64,000 nucleotides of DNA from Palsa-504 sp963818225. GTDB taxonomy: Bacteria > Actinomycetota > Actinomycetes > Streptosporangiales > Streptosporangiaceae. The notes beneath the pieces were generated by a model. The model saw only the letters and a program-made list of their open reading frames with translations. It was not told the origin of the DNA and did no database searches. The position numbers and the translations under genes were made by a program. Positions within the stretch are counted from its first letter, which is position 1; every line of letters starts with the position of its first letter. Location of the stretch: contig CAWFRO010000013.1 of the NCBI GenBank assembly GCA_963818225.1, forward strand, positions 340,740-404,739, read 5' to 3'. This document shows, piece by piece, positions 43,900 through 52,643 of the stretch.

Positions 43900-44982
43900 G
43901 TGCGGCGGAGGGTGGCGACTGAGGATGAGGACAACGGTCTGGCGCCGCTCGGAAGCATGCTCGTGAAGGTCGGCACGCTAGACGGGGCAGGAGAGCCGAC
44001 GAGCGACACCGGGAAACCAGTGCCGTACTCCGCCAGGCCAGCGGCGGCCGCGCCATCGTGGGGCCGGGTCCTGGCCACGACTATCAAGCTGTGGGTGCGC
44101 AGGCGCTGGCGGGTGCTCGCCGCAGTCGTCGTCGCGGCGGCCGTTGCGGTGACCGTACTCGCGTTCAGCGGTGCCTTCACCGCCACCGCCGTACCGGCCG
44201 CGGCGGCGCATCCGGCCGGAAAGGGCGGCTCCCAGGACGCATCCTCCCCGGTCGCCACGGCGCCCACAACGGAGGCCGCGGCGTGGGTCGCCAGCCAGGT
44301 GAGCGGCGACACGATCATCGCGTGCGATGCCGCCGTCTGCACTGCGCTGCAGGCGCGGGGCGTCAGCGCGGGCCGGCTCATGCCGCTGAAGCCTGGATCT
44401 CCTGACCCGCACGGCGCCGCCGTGGTGGTGACCTCTTCCTCAGCCTCAGCCGTAAGCCAGTACGCGCCAGCCATGATGGCAAGTTTCGGCTCAGGCGACG
44501 CCCAGATCAATGTCCGGGCCGCCGAACCTGATGGCGCGGGAGCTTACCAATCAGCCTTGCGTTCTGATCTGGCCGCACGGGTGAGCGCGGGCTCGCAGCT
44601 GCTCGGAAACAACCGGATCAAGTTCACCGCACAGGACGCCGCGCAGCTCCGGGCGGGTGAGGTGGATGCGCGCACGCTGGCGACGCTGGCGGCGCTGTCG
44701 TCCCAGCACTCCTTCAGCGTCATCGCGTTCGGCGATGCGGCACCAGGCACCGCGACCTTGTACCGGGAAGTGACCATCACCAGCACTGCCGCCACGAACG
44801 CCGCAGCTGACCTGGCGGCCGACCTGGCGCTGGTGAACGCGCAGGTCCAGCCGTACTTGCCGGCGTACGCCGCAATCGTGCGCATGCCCGCGGGCCAAGC
44901 CGCGCTGAGGGTCGAATTCGCCGAGCCGAGCCCGCTGGGATTGCTGACCGCGGTCCTGGACGAGGCCCGGATCGCGAGCTGA
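43900..44982 (+). CDS. Membrane-anchored protein with large extracytoplasmic domain, unknown
   Basis: A 360-aa protein with a cytoplasmic N-terminal part, one helix (VLAAVVVAAAVAVTVLAFSG, near residue 73) and an outer domain. The latter has ASQVSGDTIIACDAAVCTAL with two close cysteines, and LRAGEVDARTLATLAALSSQ and FGDAAPGTATLYREVTI. I recall similar actinobacterial proteins beside surface-polysaccharide genes but know no function. GTG 43900 or GTG 43912 (just after GGAGG) could be the start. The acyltransferase follows at 175 bp. Confidence 0.6.
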   Translation: MRRRVATEDEDNGLAPLGSMLVKVGTLDGAGEPTSDTGKPVPYSARPAAAAPSWGRVLATTIKLWVRRRWRVLAAVVVAAAVAVTVLAFSGAFTATAVPAAAAHPAGKGGSQDASSPVATAPTTEAAAWVASQVSGDTIIACDAAVCTALQARGVSAGRLMPLKPGSPDPHGAAVVVTSSSASAVSQYAPAMMASFGSGDAQINVRAAEPDGAGAYQSALRSDLAARVSAGSQLLGNNRIKFTAQDAAQLRAGEVDARTLATLAALSSQHSFSVIAFGDAAPGTATLYREVTITSTAATNAAADLAADLALVNAQVQPYLPAYAAIVRMPAGQAALRVEFAEPSPLGLLTAVLDEARIAS

Positions 44983-45157
44983 CCCGCGCAGCAGACCTGG
45001 ATCCCTGCGGGCCAGGGAGGAGCCCCGGCGGCAGTCATTCAGATGCTGTGATCGTCCTGGCTCATGCGGCGCGACCGGGGCCTATCCTGGCGGCCCGGAA
45101 ACGCCTCACGTCGTTACGCGGCGTTTCTCCTGGCTAGAGCCGTATCGGATCGTTAGC

Positions 45158-47147
45158 ATGACTGCCGGTAAGGGCCTGATCGACAAACTATCCGGCGGGA
45201 CGAGATACGACCCCGAATACGCCCAGACGCGCGCCCGGCCTAGATGGAGTCCGGGCGCTGGCTGTGCTGGCTGTCATCGGCTTCCACGAGGGCGCGTCAG
45301 AACTGTCGGGCGGTTTCCTCGGTGTCGACGTGTTCTTCGTCCTCAGCGGGTTTCTGATCACGGACCTGCTGGCCACCAGGTACGACGTGGTGGGCCGGGT
45401 GGACCTGAAGACCTTCTGGACCAAACGAGCCAGGCGGCTGCTGCCGGCACTGGCCATCATGCTGATCGTCGTCACCGCGGCGGCGACCGTGATCGAGCCG
45501 GATCAGGGCGGTTCGTTGCGGCTGGCCCTGCTCGGCGCGGTCACTTACACCAGCAACTGGTATCAGATCCTGCACCACGTGTCGTACTTCGCTTCACTCG
45601 GACTGTACAAGGCGCCACCGCCGCTGGATCATCTGTGGTCACTGGCCATCGAGGAACAGTTCTACCTCATCTGGCCCCTGATCCTATGGCTGCTCCTGTT
45701 CAGGCTGAACGGACGGCGTGCTCGCGTCACGGCCACGCTGATCCTGGCCGCTGTGTCGGCGCTGGCCATGGCCCTGCAGTACTCGCCCAGTAACCCGTCC
45801 CTGGTCTACTACGGCACCGATACCCACGCCTCCGCACTGCTGATCGGCGCCGCGCTCGCCCTGGCCTTCCCGCTCGCTTCCCTGGCGTCGATCCCGGCCG
45901 CGCAGGTCAGGCGCCTGGACGCCGCAGGCGTGGTCGGACTCGTCGTGCTGGCCTGGGCCGCCGGCCACTTCTCCGGCAACGACCGGGCGGTCTACCCGGC
46001 CGGCCTCCTCCTCGCCGCGGCGGGCGCCGCCGGCCTGGTCGCCGCCGCCGCGGGTACCGGCGTCATCGCCGCGATGACCAGCCTGGCGCCCCTGCGCTGG
46101 ATCGGGATCCGCTCCTACGGGATTTACCTGTGGCACTGGCCGGTGATCGCGCTGGCCGACGCGATCACCGGTCCCGGACCCACCTCGCCCTGGCTGTGGC
46201 TCATCGAAGTCGCGGTGACAATCTCGCTGGCCTCGGCGTCGTGGCGTTTCGTCGAGACGCCGATTCTCCGGGACGGGTTCTGGGCCACGTGCAACCGGTG
46301 GCGGTCGCACCTCGAGGAGGGTCTGCGGCCGGTGGGCTGGCGGCGGCCAGTCGCGCCGCTGATACTGGCCGTGGGGACGCTGACCGCCGCGGCGGTGGCG
46401 GGCTACGGGATCGCCCGCCCGGCCTCGGCCGCCCCGGCCGGGCTGATGCAGCAGGTCGCCGAGGGCCAGCGGATCAGTGCCGAGTCTCAGGCCACCGCGT
46501 CTGGCCACGCCACCGCGTCTGCCCACGCGACCGCGCCGACCGACGTTACCGCGCCGACCGCGGCGCCTTCCGGGTCGCGCGCACCAGTGCTGGGCTGCTC
46601 GGCCGACACGCCGCCGCCGAAGGTGTCCGGCCGGCAGGTCACGGCCGTGGGCGACTCGGTCATGGTCGCCTCAGCGAGCGCTCTGGATGCAGCCATGCCC
46701 GGCATCTATATCAACGCGGAGGTCGGCCGCGCCATGATCAACGGGCTGGCGGTGATTCAGGAACTAGCCGCCAGCGGCGAGCTCCGCCACTACGTCGTGG
46801 TCGGGCTGGGCACCAACGGCCCGGTCAGCGCCGCTCAGATTCGGCAGTTGCGCCGCCTGATCGGATCGGGCCGGGATCTCGTCCTCGTCAACACCTTCGG
46901 GCCGATGTCGTGGGAATCCTCGGTCAACAAGGTCCTGGATACGGCCGGACGGCACACGGCCCACGTAAGCCTGGCCGACTGGCACGGGGCGATCGCCGAC
47001 CACACCGGCCTGCTCTGGCCGGATGGCATCCATCCGCAGCCTTCTGGCGCCAAGGTCTACGCACGGGTGGTCCTCGCCGCCATCCAGGCTCAGCTGCCGC
47101 ACGCGTCGCCGTCAGCGTGCAACCACCGGGTCACCGCATCCCCGTAA
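45158..47147 (+). CDS. Acyltransferase 3 (OafA/YrhL type) with C-terminal SGNH domain; frameshift near the start
   Basis: Membrane enzyme that O-acetylates or O-acylates surface polysaccharides. The first 30 codons (MTAGKGLIDKLSGGTRYDPE..) are in one frame; an extra C near 45241 breaks LDGVRALAV, and the rest runs in the next: GGFLGVDVFFVLSGFLITDL, WSLAIEEQFYLIWPLI, and RSYGIYLWHWPVIAL with about ten helices. A repeat-rich Ala/Thr linker precedes the SGNH domain, with GDSVM and the Asp-His pair in WPDGIHP. GTG 45264 could give a shortened product. Either a recent mutation or a sequence error. Confidence 0.85.
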
Positions 47148-47209
47148 CGCCTGGCCGTGGTACGGGCACCGTGGATCGTTGACCCGCACCGGCACCGGCG
47201 GTAAGCATC

Positions 47210-48196
47210 ATGGTCATGGACTCGTTCACGGGGAAGCTGGCCGTGGTGACCGGCGGCGGCTCAGGCATAGGCCGGGAGCTTACCCGCCAGCTGGCCAGCC
47301 AGGGCTGCTCGGTCGCGGCCTGCGATTTGCATCCTGAGACCGTGGCCGAGACCGCGGCCCTGGCACGAGCCGAGGCTCCGCCTGGCGTCTATGTCACCGG
47401 CCATACGTGCGATGTCGCCGAAGAAGCACAGGTATTGCGGTTCCGCGACGAGCTGCTGGCCGAACACGGCACCGGTCACGTCGACCTGGTGTTCAGCAAC
47501 GCCGGGGCCGGCGGCGGGGAAAGCTTCGTGAACAGCCGGCGAGAGGTGTGGGAACGCATCTTCGCCATCGACTGGTGGGGCGTCTACTACTGCGCTCGCG
47601 TGTTCCTGCCCCTGCTGATCGCCAGCGGTGACGGCATCCTGGTCAATACCAGCAGCGTGAACGGCTTCTGGGCGTCGCTGGGTCCAGGCGTGCCGCAGAG
47701 TGCGTACAGCGCGGCCAAGTTCGCCGTGCGGGGGTTCACCGAGGCGCTGATCGAGGACCTGCGGACGAACGCGCCGGGAGTCCGGGCCGTCCTGGTGCTG
47801 CCGGGTCATGTGGGAACCAACATCATCACGAACAGCCTCCGCGCGCGGGGCCTGCCCGAGCCAGCGCAGCTGAGTGACGCCCAAGCCGAGGAGCTGATCC
47901 CGCCGGGGGCGCGGGACGCCCTGATCAAGGCGGGCGCGCTGCCCGAAGGGGCGGCCGCCGAAGACCTGCGCCAGCTCCTGGTGCGGGCCAACGCCGACTT
48001 CCGGGACAAGGCTCCGGTCAGCGCGGCCCGGGCCGCGACCATCATCCTGAATGGCGTCCGGGCCGGGACCTGGCGGATCCTGATCGGCGAGGACGCCAAG
48101 ATGATCGACGCGGCGGTGCGGGCCAAGCCCGAGGCCACCTACGACTACGCCGAGCTATTCGCCGGGCTGACCGGACGCGGGGAGCCGACCAGCTGA
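47210..48196 (+). CDS. Short-chain dehydrogenase/reductase, classical type
   Basis: A 328-aa NAD(P)-dependent oxidoreductase. It has the cofactor motif TGGGSGIG (residues 14-21), the NAG motif in FSNAGAGGGE, the catalytic Ser in INTSSVNG-like VNTSSVNGF and YSAAK. The C-terminal extension (LRQLLVRANADFRDKAPVSA and WRILIGEDAKMID) is longer than usual. ATG 47210 or 47216 is the start. Substrate unknown. Confidence 0.92.
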   Translation: MVMDSFTGKLAVVTGGGSGIGRELTRQLASQGCSVAACDLHPETVAETAALARAEAPPGVYVTGHTCDVAEEAQVLRFRDELLAEHGTGHVDLVFSNAGAGGGESFVNSRREVWERIFAIDWWGVYYCARVFLPLLIASGDGILVNTSSVNGFWASLGPGVPQSAYSAAKFAVRGFTEALIEDLRTNAPGVRAVLVLPGHVGTNIITNSLRARGLPEPAQLSDAQAEELIPPGARDALIKAGALPEGAAAEDLRQLLVRANADFRDKAPVSAARAATIILNGVRAGTWRILIGEDAKMIDAAVRAKPEATYDYAELFAGLTGRGEPTS

Positions 48197-48214
48197 GCGG
48201 CGCAGGCGGAGCAC

Positions 48215-48316
48215 GGCCAGATCGCTGTGCGGGCCAGATCGCTGTGCGGGCCAGATCGCTGTGCGGGCCAGATCGCTGTGCGGGCCAGATCGCTGTGCGG
48301 GCCAGGTCACGGCGCG
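48215..48316. repeat. 17-bp tandem repeat, five perfect units and one variant
   Basis: GGCCAGATCGCTGTGCG occurs five times head to tail (48215-48299), followed by the variant GGCCAGGTCACGGCGCG (48300-48316). It fills the convergent gap between the SDR and dnaB genes, 34 bp before the dnaB stop codon. Confidence 0.95.
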
Positions 48317-48349
48317 GGCCAGCAGGAGTCGGACGGCTCTATTGGGGGC

Positions 48350-49702
48350 TTACGAAGGAGCCATGTCTACGAAGCGGCTGTAATGGCCCTGGAACGCCAC
48401 GGTCACGGTCGCGGTCGGGCCGTTCCGGTGCTTGGCCACGATCAGGTCCGCCTCGCCTGCCCGCGGCGATTCCGCCTCGTAGTGGTCCTCGCGGTGCAGG
48501 AGGATGACGACGTCCGAGTCCTGCTCGATGCTGCCCGACTCGCGGAGGTCGGACAACAGGGGTTTCTTGTCCGTACGCTGCTCGGGTCCGCGGTTGAGCT
48601 GGGACAGAGCGACGACGGGAACCTGGAGTTCCTTGGCCAGCAGCTTGAGCGAACGAGAGAGCTCGGAGACCTCCTGCTGGCGGTTCTCGACGCGCCGTGG
48701 GGAGGACATCAGCTGGAGATAGTCGACGATCACGAACTTCAGGTCATGCCGCTGCTTCAGCCGGCGGCACTTGGCCCGGATCTCCATCATCGACATGTTC
48801 GGCGAGTCATCGATGAACAGCGGCGCGTCGGCTACCTCGCTCATCCGCCGGGCCAGCCGGGCCCAGTCGTCGTCATTCATCTGGCCGGTGCGCATCGTCT
48901 GCAGGGACACCCGCGACTCGGCCGACAGCAGCCGCATGGTGATCTCGTTGCGCCCCATCTCCAGGCTGAACAGCACCGTGGTCATGCCGTTCCTGATCGC
49001 GGCGGCCCGGGCGAAATCAAGCGCCAGGGTGGACTTACCCATGGCGGGACGAGCGGCGATGACGATCATCTGGCTTGGGTGCAGGCCGTTGGTGAGAGCG
49101 TCCAGGTCGGAAAAGCCGGTCGGGACGCCGGTCAGCATCCCGCTGCGGCTGCCGATCGCCTCGATCTCGTCCAGCGCGCCGGGCATGATCTCCGACAGCG
49201 ATGCGTAGTCCTCACTCGTCCGGCGCTCGGTAACCGCGTAAACCTCGGCCTGGGCCCGGTCCACGAGGTCGTCGGCGTCGGCGTCCCCGGCGTAGCCGAA
49301 CTGCACGATCCTGGTACCGGCCTCGACTAGGCGGCGCAGGACCGCCCGCTCGCGGACGATGCGCGCGTAGTAGCCGGCGTTGGCCGCCGTCGGCACCGAG
49401 GCGATGAGCGTGTGCAGGTACGGGCCGCCGCCGATCCGGGCGATCTCACCGCGGCGGGTGAGCTCGTTGGAGACGGTGATGGCGTCGGCTGGCTCACCCC
49501 GGCCGTACAGGTCGAGGATCGCTTCGTGGATCAGCTGATGGGCCGGACGGTAGTGGTCGGCCGGGTGGATCACCTCGATCACGTCGGAGATGGCATCCTT
49601 CGACAGCAGCATCCCGCCCAGGACGCACTGTTCCGCCGCTACGTCGTGCGGCGGGGTGCGCTCGAAGTCGTCATTCCTCGGAGCGATCTCGGCAACACTC
49701 AC
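48350..49702 (-). CDS. dnaB: Replicative DNA helicase DnaB
   Basis: Hexameric 5'-3' helicase of the replication fork. 450 aa with an N-terminal DnaB domain (PHDVAAEQCVLGGMLLSKDA) and the RecA-like domain: Walker A ARPAMGKSTLAL, VLFSLEMGRNEI, Walker B KFVIVDYLQLM, and ALSQLNRGPEQRTDKKPLLS with the arginine finger region. No intein interrupts the P-loop, unlike dnaB in some actinobacteria. It lies downstream of rplI on the same strand, but a 390-bp gap and a plus-strand small gene separate them, so it probably has its own promoter. Confidence 0.97.
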   Translation of the reverse strand: MSVAEIAPRNDDFERTPPHDVAAEQCVLGGMLLSKDAISDVIEVIHPADHYRPAHQLIHEAILDLYGRGEPADAITVSNELTRRGEIARIGGGPYLHTLIASVPTAANAGYYARIVRERAVLRRLVEAGTRIVQFGYAGDADADDLVDRAQAEVYAVTERRTSEDYASLSEIMPGALDEIEAIGSRSGMLTGVPTGFSDLDALTNGLHPSQMIVIAARPAMGKSTLALDFARAAAIRNGMTTVLFSLEMGRNEITMRLLSAESRVSLQTMRTGQMNDDDWARLARRMSEVADAPLFIDDSPNMSMMEIRAKCRRLKQRHDLKFVIVDYLQLMSSPRRVENRQQEVSELSRSLKLLAKELQVPVVALSQLNRGPEQRTDKKPLLSDLRESGSIEQDSDVVILLHREDHYEAESPRAGEADLIVAKHRNGPTATVTVAFQGHYSRFVDMAPS

Positions 49703-50092
49703 CTAGCCTCCTCCCCCGCATGGGTAAACGCGCGGCGAACGCACTGCTGCTTTCGCCCGAGTCCGTTGTAACCGATGGCTCTGACATTTTCCCGAGCAGC
49801 GGGGCCGAACACCAGCCGCCCGGTGGACGACAGTGTGGACAAGGTGTGCAGACACGCCGGTCACGTTGTGCGCAGGCTGGGGAAATAGTTGTGGAGACGG
49901 CGGAAGGAAAGGCCGACCCGCGTCTGCCACCTGCATGAATGCGGTCCACTGGGTGTGCGGAAGAAAAACTCTGCTGGCAATTTCCGGCGCGGCGATCCAC
50001 AGCTGCTATCCACAGCCGTGCTGTCGCGGACTGTGGAGGCCAGCTTCACGGAAGCGTCCGCGCGGAGGCCGGCGGGCTGCTAACCTTCGATT
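49703..50092. promoter_or_regulatory. Upstream region of dnaB with DnaA-box-like 9-mers
   Basis: TGTGGACAA (49834-49842) is the reverse complement of TTGTCCACA, the actinobacterial DnaA box. CTATCCACA (50006-50014) and CGATCCACA (49993-50001) are near matches of TTATCCACA. GTTGTGGAG and ACTGTGGAG occur nearby. They may let DnaA control dnaB, or be spread oriC-like boxes. No gene is seen in this gap. Confidence 0.5.
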
Positions 50093-50275
50093 GTGTGTTC
50101 GATTGACGAGGCGGCCTTCAGGCGCGTGGCAGCGGCCATCGACCAGCTGGAAGCCGATCGCGCCCACGTGGCGACGGCCGACCTGGAGGCACGCGTGGCC
50201 GCCGTGTGGTCGATGGTAAGCGAGATCCACCCGGAACTCGCCCGGCTGGCGTCCGGCTACGACCAGCCCGGCTGA
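50093..50275 (+). CDS. Small helical protein, function unknown
   Basis: A 60-aa protein from GTG 50093, largely two amphipathic helices (FRRVAAAIDQLEADRAHVAT, then LEARVAAVWSMVSEIHPELA). Coding-like composition supports it, but there is no clear ribosome-binding site. It is convergent with rplI and ends inside a repeated hairpin sequence. Confidence 0.55.
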   Translation: MCSIDEAAFRRVAAAIDQLEADRAHVATADLEARVAAVWSMVSEIHPELARLASGYDQPG

Positions 50276-50311
50276 CTAGCCGGGCTACGACAGGCCCGGC
50301 TGATCAGCCGG
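50265..50311. terminator. Two adjacent palindromes at the 3' ends of the small gene and rplI
   Basis: AGCCCGGCT-GACT-AGCCGGGCT (50265-50286) is a perfect 9-bp hairpin with a 4-nt loop. CCGGCTGATCAGCCGG (50296-50311) is a perfect 16-bp palindrome that includes the rplI stop. They are two copies of a roughly 27-bp imperfect tandem repeat and may act as a bidirectional terminator. Confidence 0.65.
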
Positions 50312-50765
50312 CGACGATTTCGATGGCGACGGGCGCGCTGACCTCAGGGTGCAGCCGGACCCGGACCTGGTGTTCGCCGACGGTCTTGATCGGGTCGCGG
50401 ACCTCGATCCGGCGCCGGTCGAGCTCGGGGCCGCCGGCCTCGCGCACGGCCGCGGCGATGTCGGCGGGCCCGACCGAGCCGAACAGCCTGCCGCTGCCGC
50501 CTGCCCGCCGCCGCATCTGCACGCGCAGTCCCTCGAGCTGGCTGGCGACGGCCTTCGCGTCTTCCACGCCACGGATCTCCCTGGCCGACCGGGCTCGCTT
50601 GATCAGCTCGATCTGCTTCTCCGCGCCGCGGGTCCAGTGCATCGCGAAGCCGCGGGGGATCAGGTAGTTGCGCCCGTAGCCGCCGGCCACGTCCACCACG
50701 TCACCGGGCGTGCCGAGGCCGCTCACCTCCTGGGTGAGAATGAGCTTCATAGGTGTACGACTCAT
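50304..50765 (-). CDS. rplI: 50S ribosomal protein bL9
   Basis: Binds 23S rRNA in the large subunit. It shows the N-terminal signature MKLILTQEVSGLGTPGDVVD, then AGGYGRNYLIPRGFA, the central helix and the C-terminal RIEVRDPIKTVGEHQVRVRL. At 153 aa from ATG 50765 it is slightly long; the start at 50750 (MKLILTQ) gives the canonical N terminus but lacks a ribosome-binding site, whereas GAGAGG precedes 50765. It is the last gene of rpsF-ssb-rpsR-rplI. Confidence 0.96.
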   Translation of the reverse strand: MSRTPMKLILTQEVSGLGTPGDVVDVAGGYGRNYLIPRGFAMHWTRGAEKQIELIKRARSAREIRGVEDAKAVASQLEGLRVQMRRRAGGSGRLFGSVGPADIAAAVREAGGPELDRRRIEVRDPIKTVGEHQVRVRLHPEVSAPVAIEIVAG

Positions 50766-50779
50766 CTGCCTGACCTCTC

Positions 50780-51019
50780 TCAGCGCGCCGTGCTGGTGTA
50801 CGGCAGAAGGGCCATCTCACGGGCGTTCTTGATCGCGGTCGCGACGTCCCGCTGATGGCGCGTGCAGTTCCCCGTCACCCGCCGGGCGCGGATCTTCCCG
50901 CGGTCCGAGATGTACTTGCGAAGCAGGCCGGTGTCCTTGTAGTCGACGTACACGAGCCGCTCCTGGCAGAACGTGCAGACCTTCTTCTTGGGCTTGCGCA
51001 GTGGTGGCTTGGCCATCAT
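50780..51019 (-). CDS. rpsR: 30S ribosomal protein bS18, cysteine-containing form
   Basis: Small-subunit protein that binds with bS6. About 78 aa with VCTFCQERLVYVDYKDTGLL, RKYISDRGKIRARRVTGNCT, RHQRDVATAIKNAREMALL. The CxxC, plus the later Cys, marks the zinc-binding form; actinobacteria often also carry a Cys-free paralogue used under zinc starvation, not present here. AAAGGAG precedes the two ATGs at 51019 and 51016. It lies between ssb and rplI. Confidence 0.97.
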   Translation of the reverse strand: MMAKPPLRKPKKKVCTFCQERLVYVDYKDTGLLRKYISDRGKIRARRVTGNCTRHQRDVATAIKNAREMALLPYTSTAR

Positions 51020-51093
51020 GGTGCTCCTTTGCAGAGCCCCGCCGCCGGCGGGGATGGTGTGGTTCTTGATAAGGGACGGCGAACGGCGCCGTC

Positions 51094-51639
51094 CTAGAAG
51101 GGCGGCTCGTCGGAATAGCCGGCGGCGGCTCCGTCGCTCGCCCACGGGTCGGCTTCCGCGCCGCCGTAGCCGCCCTGGCCGCCGCCTGAGCGGCCGCCGC
51201 CCTGGCCGCCCTGGCCGCCGGCTGACCGGCCGCCGCCCTGGCCGCCGCTGTAGCCGCCGTCCCCGCCGGAGCGGGCCACCCGGTTGACCTTGGCCGAGGC
51301 GTTCCGCAGCGAGGGGCCGACGTCATCGACCTCGACCTCGTACACGGTCCGCTTCTCGCCTTCCTTGGTCTCATACGACCGCTGCCGCAGCCGCCCTGAG
51401 ACGATCACCCGCATTCCCCGGGTCAGCGACTCGGCCACGTTCTCCGCGGCCTGCCGCCATACGTTGCAGGTCAGGAACAAGCTGTCCCCGTCCTTCCAGT
51501 CGCCGGTGGCGTTGTCCCGGAACCGCGGCGTGGAGGCCACCCGGAACCGCGCGACCGGCTGCCCGGACGGGGTGAACCGGAGTTCCGGGTCTTCCACGAG
51601 GTTCCCCGCGATCGTGATCTGGGTGTCGCCTGCTGCCAT
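51094..51639 (-). CDS. ssb: Single-stranded DNA-binding protein
   Basis: Homotetrameric OB-fold protein coating single-stranded DNA. It has ITIAGNLVEDPELRFTPSGQ, VASTPRFRDNATGDWKDGDS, FLTCNVWRQAAENVAESLTR and GMRVIVSGRLRQRSYETKEG. A glycine-rich linker built of repeated GGQGGGRS-type units leads to the conserved acidic tip SDEPPF, used for partner binding. 181 aa. It sits between rpsF and rpsR as usual. Confidence 0.97.
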   Translation of the reverse strand: MAAGDTQITIAGNLVEDPELRFTPSGQPVARFRVASTPRFRDNATGDWKDGDSLFLTCNVWRQAAENVAESLTRGMRVIVSGRLRQRSYETKEGEKRTVYEVEVDDVGPSLRNASAKVNRVARSGGDGGYSGGQGGGRSAGGQGGQGGGRSGGGQGGYGGAEADPWASDGAAAGYSDEPPF

Positions 51640-51698
51640 GGGGGTACTCCGGATCTGACGAATTGCCTGCTATGGGAACGGGTGAGGGAGCGCCGCGA

Positions 51699-51992
51699 TC
51701 AGTGGTGGTGCTCGGGCCGCATGACCTTGGTCCGCAGCACGGCCTCGTTCAGGTTGAGCTGGCGGTCGAGCTCGGTCACGGTGGCGGGCTCGGCGGTCAG
51801 GTCCACGACCGCGTAGATGCCCTCTGACTTCTTCTCGATCTGGTAGGCCAGGCGGCGCTTCCCCCAGATGTCGACCTTGTCCACGTTGCCGCCGCCGCCG
51901 GTGACGACCGTGAGGAACTGGTCGAGTGACGGCTGGACGGTCCGCTCCTCGAGACTGGAATCGAGGATGATCATTATCTCGTAGTGGCGCAT
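51699..51992 (-). CDS. rpsF: 30S ribosomal protein bS6
   Basis: Small-subunit protein, 97 aa: RHYEIMIILDSSLEERTVQP, VDKVDIWGKRRLAYQIEKKS, EGIYAVVDLTAEPATVTELD. It begins the rpsF-ssb-rpsR-rplI operon, with GAGGAGGG a few bases before the ATG. The leader contains a hairpin. Confidence 0.97.
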   Translation of the reverse strand: MRHYEIMIILDSSLEERTVQPSLDQFLTVVTGGGGNVDKVDIWGKRRLAYQIEKKSEGIYAVVDLTAEPATVTELDRQLNLNEAVLRTKVMRPEHHH

Positions 51993-52022
51993 AAGCGTCG
52001 CACCCTCCTCTGGACTGATGCG

Positions 52023-52041
52023 GCCACGGTCTTTCCGTGGC
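52023..52041 (-). promoter_or_regulatory. Hairpin in the rpsF leader
   Basis: GCCACGG-N5-CCGTGGC (7-bp stem) lies about 31-49 nt before the rpsF start. In other phyla an S6:S18-binding leader autoregulates this operon; this hairpin could play that role, but the known motif cannot be confirmed by eye. Confidence 0.35.
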
Positions 52042-52262
52042 AGGAGGTGTCGCGGGTCGCAGCCGACGGTGGCGTCGGCCGGGTCGCCCGCAGCGGCGTC
52101 AGTCTACCAATACCGGCCGGCCTGAGGTGACCAGACGGACAGCCACCCGCCAGCCGACGGCATCATGTTGGCTACAGCCCTGGATTCCAGGCCCGTAACC
52201 CGGGGAAGATGTCACATAGCGCATGCTGCCAAAGTGACAGCGATAGCCAGGAGGTGGTCATC

Positions 52263-52589
52263 GTGGCCGGCACGGTCCAGAACGGCCCGCGTCAGAACAT
52301 CCTGAACTCAGACGGGCGGCCGCACCCGATCGAGAACATCCTGACCGTTTTCACGCTGCTGACCGGCCTGGTGTCCTTCGTGCTCGGCATGATCATACGG
52401 AACGTATCGGGAACCGGGTCCGCGGTGATCATCATCGCGACCGCCACCGGGCTGGCCTCGGTGCTGGTGGGACTGTACGTGCAGATGGTCTCGGCCACCC
52501 GCGAGCAGCGCATCCTCATCGTGACCGGAATGATCGCGGGCTTCGTTGGGCTGGCGCTCGGCCTGTCCAAGGGTGGCTTCCTCGCGTAG
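52263..52589 (+). CDS. Small membrane protein, function unknown
   Basis: A 108-aa protein from GTG 52263, chosen because AGGAGG lies 8 nt upstream; the longer frame from 52209 has no such site. Three hydrophobic helices are seen (IENILTVFTLLTGLVSFVLG, VIIIATATGLASVLVGLYV, and VTGMIAGFVGLALGLS). The N-terminal stretch is short and polar. Similar small proteins occur beside these core genes in actinobacteria; no role is known to me. Confidence 0.65.
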   Translation: MAGTVQNGPRQNILNSDGRPHPIENILTVFTLLTGLVSFVLGMIIRNVSGTGSAVIIIATATGLASVLVGLYVQMVSATREQRILIVTGMIAGFVGLALGLSKGGFLA

Positions 52590-52643
52590 GGCGGGGCAGG
52601 CCGCCGGGGGACGGCCCCCTGGCCCCCCCGATAGGCTCGGTGC

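Noticed and set aside
48215..48316. CRISPR array
   Set aside because: The 17-bp units follow each other without spacers; no cas genes occur in the window.
48350..49702. Intein in dnaB
   Set aside because: The Walker A region is continuous and the protein has normal length (450 aa).
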